Below, one piece after another: positions 12,005 through 24,048 of a DNA stretch of 64,000 nt (its first letter is position 1; each line of letters opens with the position of its first letter). The stretch lies in assembly GCA_030998225.1 (NCBI GenBank), contig JAPYXD010000727.1:6634001-6698000 (forward strand). The letters are read 5' to 3'. This DNA comes from Diplolepis rosae. Its lineage: Eukaryota; Arthropoda; Insecta; Hymenoptera; Diplolepididae. Both the position numbers and the translations under genes were made by a program. The notes beneath the pieces were generated by a model, which ran no database searches, was not told the origin of the DNA, and saw only the letters and a list, made by a program, of their open reading frames with translations.

Positions 12005-12579
12005 TGATTACATTTTTTCAATTTCTACAGTGTTTCGCCCTCTTAATCAACTAACTTTTCATGACTCATGAGCATGTAGGACAATATATTGTAGCAGATC
12101 CAGGTTTCCAAGTCATGTTGTGATTGTTAATTGTTTCAAATATCTGAAACATCAATAACTGTTTTTTAAGTAATCGCTATAAAATTTAAACGTAAAGATA
12201 TAAAATTCTTCAATTCGTAGGTATAGTGGGATTCCGGGCGATCTTGCTAAAGACTAATAAGGCACTGCTTTTTTAGATTTTACAAAAAAAAGATGTATTT
12301 TTATAATTTTCAGTGAAAATTTGCAGTTACGCTAACAATTTCAACTACTTGGACTGGAAATACCGTATCTGCTACAAAAACTTTTAAACAATGGTAAATC
12401 ACTCAGTATCATCAGAAAAGGCAAATAAAATATCCAATTTTCAATATATGTAGATAAATCTGTTAAATATGATATATAAGAATATCAAAATTTGCATTTA
12501 TTGAACTGTAAAGAAATTCTAATATTATGTCACACATTCTAACTAATAGTGTGTAAGCATTTATTTAAAAAAAATCTGC

Positions 12580-12935
12580 CTGCTTCGCGGGCACATTCTC
12601 ATTGCGCGCAGCTCGCTTCGCTCGCAAGCTTGAGCGCGCCTAGGGCGCGCAATTTGATCGTCGCGCTTCACGCTCCGATCTTTCTGGACCTCGCGCTTCG
12701 CGCTCGGTCTTGTGCTCTTCGCATACATTTAAGTTTATTTCTTATAATTTAATACTGAAGCTCAAACCAATTTTATAATATTAAAGATGATGTGAATTAC
12801 TCATTTTCTCAAATTCACTAAATTTCTTTTTCAGTTTAAGTGAAACAGGAAATTCAATTTACTTAAGGCTCTATCGGCCTTAAGGAACACATTCTCATCA
12901 TGACACTCGCGCTTCGCGCTCGATTTTCTGTACAC
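12580..12935. repeat. GC-rich palindromic islands (CGCGCTTCGCGCTCG type)
   Basis: From about 12583 to 12722 the sequence is dominated by variants of CGCTTCGCTCG and CGCGCTTCGCGCTCG, each nearly self-complementary, with a further copy at about 12908-12922. The composition contrasts sharply with the AT-rich surroundings. The plus-strand open frame across it (12549-12752) reflects composition, not a protein. No element borders were identified. Confidence 0.6.
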
Positions 12936-13028
12936 ATTTCAGTAACTTTTTAATAAATTACATGATTAAAATAATTTATTTTCTTCCAAATCTCTCAAAA
13001 AGAAAAAATAATCGTAGACTTTATTTAA

Positions 13029-13376
13029 GGTAGTACGATCACGAAAATTAGACCTCAGGCTAAAATAGATAATTTTGCTTTCAAGAAAAAATTCAAAAAC
13101 AGGAAACGGTCAAGTTGCAGAGAATCTTTTTTCTAAAAAAATGAACCATAATTTATTAGAATCGCATCATTTTCAAAAATTTGACTCGAAGCGATAAGAA
13201 AATAAGTTTGGGCAAAAATAAAATTTATTAATAACATTATTTTTTTGTGTTTCAAATTTTTTTCATGAAAAATAATCTTTTCTCATTCAAATTGGCCCTT
13301 CAATAATAATGTTGCTATTCTTGAAAGCAAAATTATCTAGTTTTGTCTGAGGTCTAATTTTCGTGATCGTACTACC
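13029..13376. mobile_element. TTAA-flanked hairpin element, family TT-A
   Basis: Flanked by TTAA at 13025-13028 and 13377-13380. Arms start GGTAGTACGATCACGAAAAT and end with the exact complement, and similarity extends through TTAGACCTCAG and AATTTTGCTTTCA. It is 348 bp and non-coding. TTAA duplication is the mark of piggyBac-type transposition, although these ends start GG, unlike the usual CCC of piggyBac. A truncated second copy lies at 55557-55755. Confidence 0.8.
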
Positions 13377-13380
13377 TTAA

Positions 13381-14713
13381 GGAAACGATTTTGCAGAACA
13401 ACGCTTATTTCGTATCTCACATATTTTGGTGAAAAAAAATCTAATTATTTAATATTAAAAATCAAAACATAAAATATACATCCTGTCGAGAAATTTCTTA
13501 ATAAGAATGTGTAGACCTCATTCAGGCAAATAATTTTTCATCTAAACTTTTTTTATGTATCTCATATATTTTGTCTAAAAAATGGAATTATTGAATTTTA
13601 ATCGTATTTTTTGGAATTGAAACGAAAAATATATGTTTTTCCATAAACTGTGTAAGACAAAACTTGTAGATCTTTTTGAAACGAACAACTTTGTATTCTT
13701 ACGTTTTTTTCGTATTTCACATATTATTGTTAAAAAATTGAATTTTGGATTTTCAATAGATTATTTTTGAATTAAAAAAAAAAATATGCATCTTATGAAA
13801 AAATGTTACAATTCAAATTTGTAGGTCTTTATGTAGAAAATAATATTGTATCATAACGTTTTTTCGTATCTCGTATAATTTAACTGGAAAATGGAATTTT
13901 GATATTGACTCTTTTCGAATTTGAATATGCTGTAACATTTCGATACTAGCGCTCTCCGCGGCGAAAATATGAAACATTCTGACTACAATAGGGAACATCC
14001 CCCACCACGGGAGATGCCAGACCTGTCTATACGACCGTGGGGAAATCCAATAAAGCTGATAGTGTCACATGGCCAACAGGTGTCGCATAGCCATTTTCAA
14101 AACTTCCGTGTTTTCAACTCGCAGCATTTATGGTGCTTTTATACCTCTTCGGCTGCGCGCCGCTGTGGACCGAGAATTGCATTTACAGTACTTTATTGGC
14201 ACATCCCGTTGCTTAACAAACAGGATTCAACAGAATGGACCAATCAACTTCTGTAGATGAATTTGCCAGCCCGCAGCCGGAGTGGTAAAACTATAAAACA
14301 CCTTTAGAAATTTAGAATTCACCGCCGTGCACTCTGTCTACCACCTTATTTTAATTATATTTATCAACATGTATTTACGTATATATTAATTGTGAAGGAC
14401 CACGGATATTAAATAAAACTTTCTTTTCTATGTTGAAAAAGAGTATTATACATTTCCGTTCAATTAATTAATACATTTCTACATAAGTATTTTTCTACTT
14501 ATTAATTTAAAAACCCCTCCATGTTTTGACCAATCAGTGAAAATTAGTCGAGACTTCCGCAGGAAATTATAATTTTGGAATCCACTGTGGGAGGCGCCAA
14601 TGGCGTATCACTGAAAATGCTCTCATGAGAGAATTATGGCATTGTATCTTATTAGGGGAAAGGGAGTGCATTACGGAATTTCGCAGTTCCGTTTTTTTGT
14701 AAACTGCTCTACC
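13381..14713. other. upstream region of the aminopeptidase gene
   Basis: No coding exon was recognised. It contains repeated AT-rich phrases with ATGCATCTTA/TCTTTTTGAAACG-like similarity at 13440-13860, suggesting old tandem divergence, then a GC-richer stretch (13960-14300) with two CCAAT-like sites. The segment 14640-14713 directly precedes the proposed start codon and is the likely 5' UTR. Open frames at 13969-14260 are not protein-like. Confidence 0.4.
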
Positions 14714-17700
14714 ATGAAGGTAATTACTTTCCACAATTCTTTATTATTTTATAGTGAAAAATCTATTCCCAGAGATTTTTATCCTATTGAGCTTTATATG
14801 CTTTAACTCTTTACTGCAAACTAGCCGTCAGTTTCAAAAGTCTTGTTAGCAATTTAGAGCAGATAAAACAAGATTGGCGCTGAACGCAAAATATTTGCAC
14901 ACAATAACAATATGCTAAGCAACATCTGTTCTTGAAAAACGTTCCGCTGGTTTTAATCTACTGTCCAATATTCCAAAATGAAAATTTTGAAAATCCAAAT
15001 TTTTCATTTGATGAAACTTTAGTTTGTCTTATTTTTTAGTAAAATTTAATATCTTCCTCACAAACTCCGAAAACTTTATTTTTTGGTAGAACCTACTGAA
15101 TTCAAAAAGTTTTAGATTTATTAAAATAAAGTAGGTAAATATGTAGAATAAAAAAATGAAAAATTCTTGCTTTGTAAATTCATTAGAGAAAATATACTTT
15201 TATTTAAAAATATCTACTTCCTTACTGAATTTTAAGAATCAAGTTTTGTGATAAAGTCCGGAGTTAGAATTATATTTGATAAGTGTATTTTCTTATCTTT
15301 GAGATACAAGAAGATATTTGACTTGAAGATATTTTGAGAGGCAGAAATTCTCATTATTAAAAACATCTGGTGTGACAAGTGCTTTCAATCAACAATTTAA
15401 TTCATCATGTCGCGATCAAACAGAATCCGAGACTCAGCAGTACGAAGCATATCTTCTTTATAAAATTGAATTACTATCTCAGTTTTATATTTCAAATATT
15501 CTAATAAAATTTGGACTTTTTATGATTTAATTGAGTTTTTACATATTATCTTAGAACCTTTTGTATATTTTTATTCATTGAATTTTAGAAAATAACTATT
15601 TGTTGTTTGCTTTTAACAGAAAGGATTAGTGCTCGGAATCTATGATACGGAAACTAAAGATGAGTCGGTAATAACAAAGCTAACACCTGCAGCTACGAAA
15701 TACAATGAAATTTGTAATGGAAAGCTTCTCAAACACATCCAGTTGTAAGTCTTATTTTCTATCACATTCTTATTTGATTTGATGGAGCTTTCAAAGTTTA
15801 CACCGATTTTCTATAGTTTCAAGGAAAGCTTTTCAAAGAAAGCAGATTGCAATTTACTTAAGTTTTTCTTCACAAAAACATGTTTCTATATTTTTATTTT
15901 TCATCAAATACTTCATATTTGTTAATTGGAATTGTTTTTCCAATACGCTGTTTCCATTCAGTAATTAAAACTACAAATTTTTCAAAATATTATCTCTGTT
16001 CATTTTCAAATAGGAAAGAAATTAATCAATTTCTAGTATGAAAAATGACGATTGTTTCAGAAATTTTTTTCACTAGCTTCTGGTGCAATTCATCACTTTT
16101 GTTTCCTGAATTCAATAAAGTGCTATGAGAAATACTTTAATGCTCTAACTCGGTTTCGAATTAGATATGTTTTTTCATAAATAGCTTACCTTGATAAGAA
16201 AAAAGCTTAAGTTTTTATGCAATAATCGACAATTCACGAGAATGAATCTTCGATAGGGATCCGATAAGGATAATAATCTTTCAATATACTTTTGTAATTT
16301 GCCAAAAATTTTTATCAGTTTTTATTTCAAATTCACATGTAGTATTAGTTCAAATTTTTTAACAATTTTCATACAAAAATAATTTTGAAACTGCATTGAA
16401 ATATTTAGGATTCAGTATTATTCATTCGAATTTTGTTATCTTTTCCATCAGCATAATGTTTTTCCTTTGTAGATAACTTGCAATACCACTTCCTACGTAA
16501 TGTCAGATATTTCTCAAATAAGAATTATTTATGAAACTTCAGAAATGCTTTTTTACTGGCATCAGTTTCTTCTGAAATAATAATTAATTAAAGATATAGA
16601 ACCTACGATACCAAATAAACAATTCCTTTCACATTTCACGTCCCCGTTCTCCATTCGTTGTATATATAACCGGGTTTCAACTTAATTATGTTTGATCGAT
16701 AAGCACATTGAAATCAATTTCAAATTTCCAGCCTGAAACAATTGTCATAATGCTGCCTGAGCTTTTATAAAAACGTACCGTTCCACAGTTCTTTATACAA
16801 CCTTCATAATTTTTTATTTCGATAATTTATTGTTTGTAATGTTAAAAAAATTTCTTGACATCCCCGAATCTTTGAGCTCACCGGCATTATTTTGATTGTT
16901 TCAGGAGGGACTAAGCCTCGCGCTGGCTTATCTAAACCCGGAGAAACGTCACGCAAAATTACATTTACTGATAAGCTTATCCAGTTCTTGATTTTATCGT
17001 AATTGATCCTTTAACCACGAAATAAAAAATATAAAATGGCAAGTGGAGAAGCTGGAAGTAGCGGAGGCACCGTTCTTCATGGAATCGGTGGAACTATAGA
17101 AGATAAAAATAACGATTACCTATGTCCAATTTGCTTTGAATTAATTGACGAAGCTCATATTACCCGATGTGGCCATACCTTCTGTTATCGCTGCATAACA
17201 AAGTCTCTCGAAATCAATGGCAGGTGTCCCAAGTGTAGTGACATTTTAAGTCAGCAAGACATTTTCCCCAATTTTGTTCTAAACGAATTAGTCTCCAAGT
17301 ACAAAAGTCGCATAAAAGGAATTGCAGAATTAAGCTACTCTGATGGAAAGAGAGGACTCGGATCTGAAATTTCTGTTCCATCAAATGATGGTTTACGAGA
17401 TTTTGTAGCTGCAGAAAGTGCTAATCTCACATTACCAGATGTAAACGTCATGCTAGAAGTTCTCACACAACGAAAGCAACTCCTCGAGGCAGAATCCTGT
17501 GTAGCGCAAAATAAATTACTTCACGAATTTCTTCAGAATCTTCTCCATCAAAAAGAGGAGCGTGAACGACAATTGCACAAGGAAATCGCTTTAATTAAAA
17601 AGGACATGAAGGTGGTTGAAAAAATCCTTAAAGACGTACAAAAAAAGTGTCCTCGAGTCGAGGATCTCAAAAAGTCAGGTGCTAATGATACTAATCAGAT

Positions 17701-20700
17701 GTCTGATATCAGAAAAGAGATGATTAACTTGATAAATAACATAGACTCAAATATGGTCAAGCCCAATGAAGGTGATCAGTTCAAAAATATAAATCAGAAG
17801 CAAAATGATTACGCAAGCAGTTCTTCTTTAGCGATTCGTAGGAAAAGAATGCACGCTCATTTCGATGATTTTGTTCAGTGTTATTTCGACACCCGAGCAA
17901 AAGAGCATTTGTTCAGTCAAGGTAAAAATCCAACTCAGGATTCTCAGGCTCAATCAAGTTCAGGCTTGGATCTATTTCGAGAAAATCTTGTGAAATTTTC
18001 GAGGTACAATTCTCTGCGACCTCTAGCGACATTGAATTATTCGTGGGATATTTTTCATAACCCAACGATCGTCTCGAGCATCGAATTCGATAAAGACAAC
18101 GAATTTTTCGCAATTGCTGGAGTCACGAAACGAATCAAGATCTTTGACTATGGAGCGGTGATTCGTGACACGGTGGATATTCACTATCCTTGTGTCCAAA
18201 TGGTCTCAGATTCGAAGATTTCTTGTATTTCATGGAATTCTTATTACAAGAATATGTTGGCTTCTTCTGATTATGAAGGAATCGTAGCGGTTTGGGATGC
18301 AGAGGCTGGTCAGAAAACTAAGGTTTTCCATGAGCATGAGAAAAGATGCTGGTCTGTAGATTTCAACAACATGGACAGTCGATTAATTGCATCTGGTTCA
18401 GATGACGCTAGAGTAAAGCTCTGGTCTCTGAATATGGAATACTCGGTTACATCTTTAGATGCAAAGGCGAATGTTTGTTGTGTGAAATTTAATCCTCGTA
18501 GTTCGCATCATTTAGCATTTGGATCTGCGGATCACTGTGTACATTACTATGATTTAAGGAACATGAAGGAGGCACTTTGTATCTTCAAAGGACATCGTAA
18601 GGCTGTTTCATACGTAAAGTTTCTCAATAAAGAAGAGATTGTCTCGGCAAGCACGGATTCTCAGTTGAAAATGTGGAATATCAACAATCCACATTATCTG
18701 AGGTCGTTTGTGGGACACGTAAATGAGAAAAACTTTGTAGGTCTAGCAACTGATGGAGATTACATCGTTTGTGGCTCTGAAAACAACGCGGTTTATGTTT
18801 ATTATAAGGGACTAACGAAGAAACTTTTATCTTACAAGTTTGGAGCAGCTAGAAGTCTTTTGGAATTTCAGGAGAGGAGAGAAGAGGATCTCAATGAATT
18901 TGTATCTGCAGTTTGTTGGCGACAGAATTCTAATGTAGTGGTCGCTGCAAACTCGCAAGGGCTCATTAAGATTTTAGAATTGGTTTAGAAATGCACAAAT
19001 TTTATTTCGGCGTAGTTTGATCGGCAGGTTATAATTTTTTTGAATTCTTAGACTTTTAATGATGCGCATTTAAATTTAGAGGGTTTTTATTTCGCACACT
19101 TTGGAATTGAAAAGTTTTGTAATTGAAATTTTTTTAAATTATCACTTCGTTTATTGATCATCATTTGAAGCAATGAAAATGAAACTTTGAACCAAGAATC
19201 CACAGTTTAACGTTCATGTAGGTCAGAACATAAAAACTCAAAGAATTAAAATTTTCAAAAAGTGCTTTTATGCTTCATGACTTGGGTACAGAAGATATTA
19301 AACTCAGTACGCAAATATGGATATAGTAAATATGGTAAATTTTGTCTTTTCCTGTGATTATTAATATTTATGATAATTATAATAATTTGTTTTGTAGAGG
19401 AGTAATTTGAACTTTTATTGGAATCTCAATTGCAGAAAAATGTTTTTAGAATGTATAGCAAATAGAAAATGTATTTTGTCTATTTTGTTGTGTTTTGTCT
19501 AAGTATTGAAGGAAATTCAGACTGAATTATAATGATAATAAAATATAGAATAATAATGTGACCTATCGTTAAGAAAGGGACGTTAGGGAGTTAGGCAAGA
19601 TTTTTCAGGGCGAGAGTTTAAAAGAGTGGCTAACAACGAAGATCGCTATTTTCCGGGTCAGAATTTTTTCGATTTGTCCATTGGAAAGAACAACTTATGA
19701 ACTACTTATAAATGCCAAAATCCGAAAATTGATTTTTGCGCCCTAACTTACCTTTCTTCACGACAGGTCACATATGTCTCTGTTGGTGATTGTTCTCTTA
19801 ATTTATAACTCGTAAAAATAAACTACGTTTGGAGTCAGTAACTTAGACTTATTTAGGAAGCATCCAATCAATTAATAGCTATAGTGATTAAAGTTGATTT
19901 TAACTTAGCCTTCAATGTTTGATGACAGCGAAAAAAGTCTGTTACTCAATAAATCTAAGTAGCCTAATATTTCAAAATATAAAAGAAGAATGCAGCAATA
20001 CAGTTTCATTTTGAGGACTAATACAATAGTGTCTCTAGGCAGTTAATTTGTACAAGTTTGAGGGTCGAGCTCGATTTAAACTAAGTTGTTGTAAAATATT
20101 AAACTTCAGGCTTTCTTTTAAATCTATAAATATAGTGAAAAATACGAAGTTTTTGTAAATATGTTATGCAATTGAAAAAAAATTCCTTTTCAATATTTTG
20201 CATTGTCATTCTTATAGAATCTTAATTTTGAATGTAGAAGTAAATGTAGTTTTATTTTAAGATAAAGGAAATCAATATAAATCTGTTAAAAACCGAAGAA
20301 ACTCTAAAAAAAGAATTGTAACATAAAATTAAAAAATAGTATATTTTTAGACTGAATTTCAAATGTGCAGATAAGGTATTTAACTAATGTGAAGAATCTA
20401 AACCATTTACGTAATAAATTCATGAATCGGTGTCAACAAAAGACTTGATTTTTAACTTTGAGAAATACTTCCTTCTCCTTTTCCCCATTTTAGATTTCTG
20501 ATACATATTTTAACGACTCTGTTAATGTAGAGCTGGGCCACAAATCAAGAAAGCAGAGACCAGAGTTTTTTGGGGCTTGGATGACTCTTACTCTGCAATC
20601 GCTGTTGTTGGTCTCGGAAAGCCTAATCTTGGTATCAATGAGCTGGAAGAAATTCATGAGGGCAAGGATAATGTTCGTACCGCCGCTGCTGGTAATTTAC

Positions 20701-22555
20701 ATTTTTCAATCGTCAAGAGTTTTTCATTTCTTAATTATTGTTCTAGTAAATTAATGCAAATTAATTTATGTTCTTTGCTGTCTAGCGGCCGTACGAGCTT
20801 TGGACGCTGTGGAAGTCAAGGACATAAGTATAGAATCGTTAGGAGATGCGGAAGCTTCAGCAGAAGGTTCGATACTTTCTGCTTGGTTTTTCCAAGAATA
20901 CAAAAATCAAGAGAAAAAGAAGGTCTTTCCAAAGATTTCTCTCTACGGAAACGAAGGAGAGTGAGTATAAATAATTATTTAATTCAATAATCAAATTCAC
21001 AATTCTGGTATTTTTACATTTCCAACTTTTTTTTAGGAATGAATGGAAAGTGGGCCTGAAAAAAGCACAGGCTCAAAACTGGGCGAGAAAACTCTCCGAT
21101 ACACCAGCTAATTTGATGACCCCAACGATATTTGCTGAGGAAGCTTCTAGAGTTCTTGGTAACTTAGGAGTCTCTGTTCAGATTCATGACAAGGCTTGGG
21201 CAGAGAAAAAGAAAATGGGATCTTTTTTAAGTGTAGCTCGAGGAAGCAATGAGGAGCCCAAATTTCTCGAAATTCACTATAAAGGAAGCTCAGACCCTCC
21301 AATTGCCTTTGTTGGTAAAGGAGTTACTTTCGATTCTGGTGGTATTAGTATTAAGGTGAGATTCAGAAATGATTTAATAATTTTTTTAATTGCCAGTAGA
21401 AAATGATTGTTAATAAATAAAAACTTTTAGCCAAGTGCACTGATGTCTGAGATGAGAGCAGACATGGGAGGTGCAGCTTGTGTTGTTGCAGCAATCAAAG
21501 CTGCAGCTGAATTAAAACTTCAGAAGAATATTATAGGACTAATCCCACTGACGGAAAATCTACCTTCAGGACATGCCACTAAACCCGGAGACTTAGTTGT
21601 TGCAATGAACGGAAAGACTATTATTGTTGACAATACTGATGCTGAAGGTCGCCTTATTCTTGCCGATGCCTTATCCTACGCACACGAATTTAACCCAAGG
21701 TATTTTTTTTACTTTTTTTCAATTTATAAACTGTATAGCTATACTAATACTAACTATCTAGTAAAAGTTAGAATTTTTCCAGGTTTCCAAGCTTAAAAAA
21801 TTAAATTGTTCCAAGTAGACTTTTATATCCCTTAAAAAATCGAATAGCACTTTCCTTTTGTATAACTCATTTATATAAGACAGTGTATTTTCATGGGCAA
21901 AGCAAAATACACATTTTGATATCTTGTTAATAATGTGTAGGTAAATTCATTTTTCTCCTTGAAATTTTCCATAATTTTATTGTCTTCGCAGATTTATTCT
22001 GGATATTGCAACGTTGACGGGTGCAGTGCGAATTGCTTTAGGATCAGCAGCGACTGGTGTTTTTACTAATAACAACGATTTGTACCAAACTTTGAGACAA
22101 TCCGGAACACTTAGCGGAGACAGAACATGGAGACTTCCTCTGTGGCAATATTTCACTGATAAAGTAGCAAGTAAGTTCAATTTTTATGTAGAATTTATAC
22201 AAATATTTTATAAAAGAATAAACTTTCAAATTCGAAATTCATTAAAAGATAATAAAATAGTTCATTTAAAATTAAAGCATTAGTTAAAGAAGGTAAAAAA
22301 TCAATTAATAATCTGTTACTTTTTGCAGAGGCAGAAAAATCTGCAGATCTGAACAACCTCGCCAAAAATAGCAAGGCAGGTTCTTGCACCGCAGCGGCAT
22401 TCCTGAAGGAGTTTGTGGATAGCAAAATACCCTGGATTCATCTGGATATCGCTGGAGTCATGGGTCCTGACCAAGGTGGACACCCTTATCTTCCTGCAGG
22501 AATAACGGGTCGTCCAACGCGCACCCTGATAACTTTCCTGCAACAGTTGTCTTAA
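14714..22555 (+). CDS. cytosol (leucyl) aminopeptidase, M17 family, nine exons
   Basis: Exons 14714-14719, 15620-15744, 20531-20691, 20786-20960, 21037-21355, 21431-21699, 21992-22170 and 22329-22555 join in phase to 486 residues, close to mature LAP3 (that makes eight; a further non-coding 5' exon is possible). M17 enzymes are hexameric metallopeptidases that remove N-terminal Leu and similar residues from peptides in the cytosol. Seen: metal/catalytic Lys and Asp in the [10 protein letters not shown] segment (exon 21037), MRADMGG, and the family signature NTDAEGRL in exon 21431. The N-terminal macro-like domain is carried by the first exons. The two-codon first exon (ATG AAG/GT) is the weakest part; an alternative upstream start could add a targeting peptide. 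Intron 2 (15745-20530) holds the COP1 gene in the same orientation. Confidence 0.9.
17036..18988 (+). CDS. COP1: COP1-type E3 ubiquitin ligase, intronless, nested in an intron
   Basis: A single uninterrupted frame of 650 residues with the full COP1 layout. The C3HC4 RING finger is at about 30-67 (CPIC...CGHTFC...CPKC), the coiled coil at about 135-205, and a seven-bladed WD40 beta-propeller from about 335 to the end, finishing in the conserved ILELV. COP1 is the substrate receptor and RING subunit of CUL4-linked ligases that mark transcription factors such as Jun and ETS proteins for destruction; substrates bind the propeller through VP motifs. All RING Cys/His ligands are visible. It is somewhat shorter than vertebrate COP1 (about 730). 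ATG is in a good context (AAAATGG). AATAAA occurs at about 19538. Lack of introns within an intron of another gene suggests an origin by retroposition or intron loss; the frame is intact, so it is likely functional. Confidence 0.95.
   Translation: MASGEAGSSGGTVLHGIGGTIEDKNNDYLCPICFELIDEAHITRCGHTFCYRCITKSLEINGRCPKCSDILSQQDIFPNFVLNELVSKYKSRIKGIAELSYSDGKRGLGSEISVPSNDGLRDFVAAESANLTLPDVNVMLEVLTQRKQLLEAESCVAQNKLLHEFLQNLLHQKEERERQLHKEIALIKKDMKVVEKILKDVQKKCPRVEDLKKSGANDTNQMSDIRKEMINLINNIDSNMVKPNEGDQFKNINQKQNDYASSSSLAIRRKRMHAHFDDFVQCYFDTRAKEHLFSQGKNPTQDSQAQSSSGLDLFRENLVKFSRYNSLRPLATLNYSWDIFHNPTIVSSIEFDKDNEFFAIAGVTKRIKIFDYGAVIRDTVDIHYPCVQMVSDSKISCISWNSYYKNMLASSDYEGIVAVWDAEAGQKTKVFHEHEKRCWSVDFNNMDSRLIASGSDDARVKLWSLNMEYSVTSLDAKANVCCVKFNPRSSHHLAFGSADHCVHYYDLRNMKEALCIFKGHRKAVSYVKFLNKEEIVSASTDSQLKMWNINNPHYLRSFVGHVNEKNFVGLATDGDYIVCGSENNAVYVYYKGLTKKLLSYKFGAARSLLEFQERREEDLNEFVSAVCWRQNSNVVVAANSQGLIKILELV
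18989..20530. other. rest of aminopeptidase intron 2
   Basis: Contains the COP1 3' UTR and one hairpin element (19558-19775). Otherwise it is AT-rich with no further exon recognised. The acceptor used by the aminopeptidase is at 20530. Confidence 0.5.
19558..19775. mobile_element. short hairpin MITE in the aminopeptidase intron
   Basis: TIRs of about 33 bp: left ATGTGACCTATCGTTAAGAA, then AGGGACGTTAGGG; right the near complement, CCCTAACTTACCTTTCTTCA then CGACAGGTCACAT. Four or five mismatches. It has no coding capacity at about 218 bp. Inserted just past the COP1 3' end. Confidence 0.7.
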
Positions 22556-22708
22556 GCAGGACATCTACGCACACCAGATATGTATATATAAATGAATATA
22601 CATAAACATTTATTTATATATATATCAATCCTAATTCTGAAATCATTTCCATGTGTTACTTTCTTTTGTTATATATTTCGACTCGAATACTTACGTGCGA
22701 GCCAATAG

Positions 22709-22912
22709 ACCTTTTCATTTAAGAGCGGAAGCAAATTTGACGTCATATACAGCTTAAAATGTTTTGAGCAGTTTTTACTTCCGTTTCGTGAATGGAAAAA
22801 AGACTTCACATATCTTTGTCTTTTTTCCTCTTGCGAAAAGTGCTCAAAACATTTAATATCTGTCTTGCGCTATAGCTTTTTTCTTAAATGTAAATGTCTA
22901 TCAAAAATAATC
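22709..22912. mobile_element. small MITE
   Basis: The ends TAGACCTTTTCATTTAAGAG and CTTAAATGTAAATGTCTA are imperfect inverted repeats. Inside, AAAATGTTTTGAGCA is mirrored by TGCTCAAAACATTT. About 200 bp, non-coding, just downstream of the aminopeptidase stop codon. Confidence 0.5.
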
Positions 22913-23289
22913 CACTATACTGGACTAGACACAATATTACAATAAAAATGTGCCTATCTTACTTTATTTTTAAAAACCTATTTGTCAAAAAGAAAGTTAA
23001 ACAATTCGAGTTAAGAAGTGAGATGAAGAAATTCAGCTTTAGGATCAGAGTTTGAAACTCAAAGGAGAGGCACGAGTCATGTTTATAAGATTTTAATGTG
23101 TACTGTTTTGTAATAAATAATCAGTCAATTTTATTTGTTTGTATTCACTTTTATTAGCGAGACAAATTGTCAAGGGAAATAATCTTATGTTCAATAGAGT
23201 AAATTGCTAAGAATTTTTAATTGCTTACATGATAAAATTCACGAGGCTTGCAACGAACCTCGATCTTAATCAAATTATCCAGTAAACGA

Positions 23290-23370
23290 AAGAATCAATA
23301 ATATAAATATTATATAATATAATATTTATATATATATTTATATATATATAATATAAATATTATAAATAGT
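23290..23370. repeat. AT-only palindromic repeat
   Basis: A run of ATAATATAAATATTATA units and TATATATA that is self-complementary over about 80 bp. Low-complexity DNA. Confidence 0.7.
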
Positions 23371-23859
23371 ATGTCTTTTAACTTAAAATTATCTCTTGTT
23401 AGGATTAATTTACATACGTTTAAAAAGTTTTATATATGTACAATTGCTGCTGCAGTAATCAATTTAAAGAAGCTATCCAGATTTACTAGACAAACCATAC
23501 TTGCAATATCTTACTTTTCCATCGTGAAGATAAAGAAAAAAAGCATTTTTTTCTGTTATAGAAAATAACCAATGAGAAATGCTAAAAGCGTTACACAAAT
23601 TTATCAGATTAATTAAAAATACTCTGAAAATCTAAGAACAAAGAAATAAATATACTTCAGTAAAAAAATGTATTATTAGTACGTAAAAGTATCTTTCTTG
23701 TAAAAAGGCACTTTCACTCTTTTTCTTGATTTTTTGGGATTTCAGTTTTGATTGATTTGAATTTGTATTTTTGCATTTGTGTGTGTGGGAAAATTTTTTA
23801 TGGAGATGTTGGAAAACAGAAAGGTAGTGAAGAATCTCTTACGATGGAAAAATAAGATA

Positions 23860-24048
23860 CTAAGAGCAAGGTGGTGGTTGTTGCTGCTGTGAGGGAAGGG
23901 GCGCCGTAACAGAGGTCGCAGCAGCGACGTAAGATGAAGGATCGGAAGGGTCAAGAAGGGGTGGTGGAGGCGGAAGATTTCCTCCACCGCCTCTACCTCT
24001 CCCACGACCTCTTCCACGACCTCGGCCTCGCCCCCTCCCTCTTCCGCG
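23860..24048 (-). CDS. in-frame Arg-Gly/Pro-rich extension after the MED28 stop (read-through candidate)
   Basis: Directly after the MED28 TGA (24049-24051), the same frame stays open for 62 codons to a TAG at 23860-23862. It encodes ten consecutive Arg-Gly dipeptides, a Gly run, a Pro run and a Gln/Pro-rich end. The Arg codons use five of the six synonyms and the Gly codons use all four, so the RG pattern is kept at protein level rather than by DNA repetition. The base after the stop is C (TGA-C), the context known to favour read-through in insects. Alternatives are a splice event that removes the TGA, a recent nonsense change or a sequencing error. An RGG-like tail would bind RNA or be arginine-methylated (inference). 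Confidence 0.55.
   Translation of the reverse strand, partial: RGRGRGRGRGRGRGRGRGRGGGGNLPPPPPLLDPSDPSSYVAAATSVTAPLPSQQQQPPPCS

Larger units (their letters stand above)
22556..23859. other. convergent intergenic region between aminopeptidase and MED28
   Basis: Both neighbouring genes end here, so it holds two 3' UTRs. It contains a small MITE (22709-22912) and an AT palindromic repeat (23290-23370). No gene was recognised; the open frame at 23371-23568 is AT-rich and not protein-like. Confidence 0.5.

Noticed and set aside
12549..12752. 67-codon frame over the GC-rich island
   Set aside because: Composition artefact: Ala/Arg/Ser-rich translation of CGCTTCGC repeats.
13969..14260. Overlapping frames of 95 and 63 codons (+)
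   Set aside because: Two frames over the same GC-richer DNA, neither protein-like; probably promoter sequence of the aminopeptidase.
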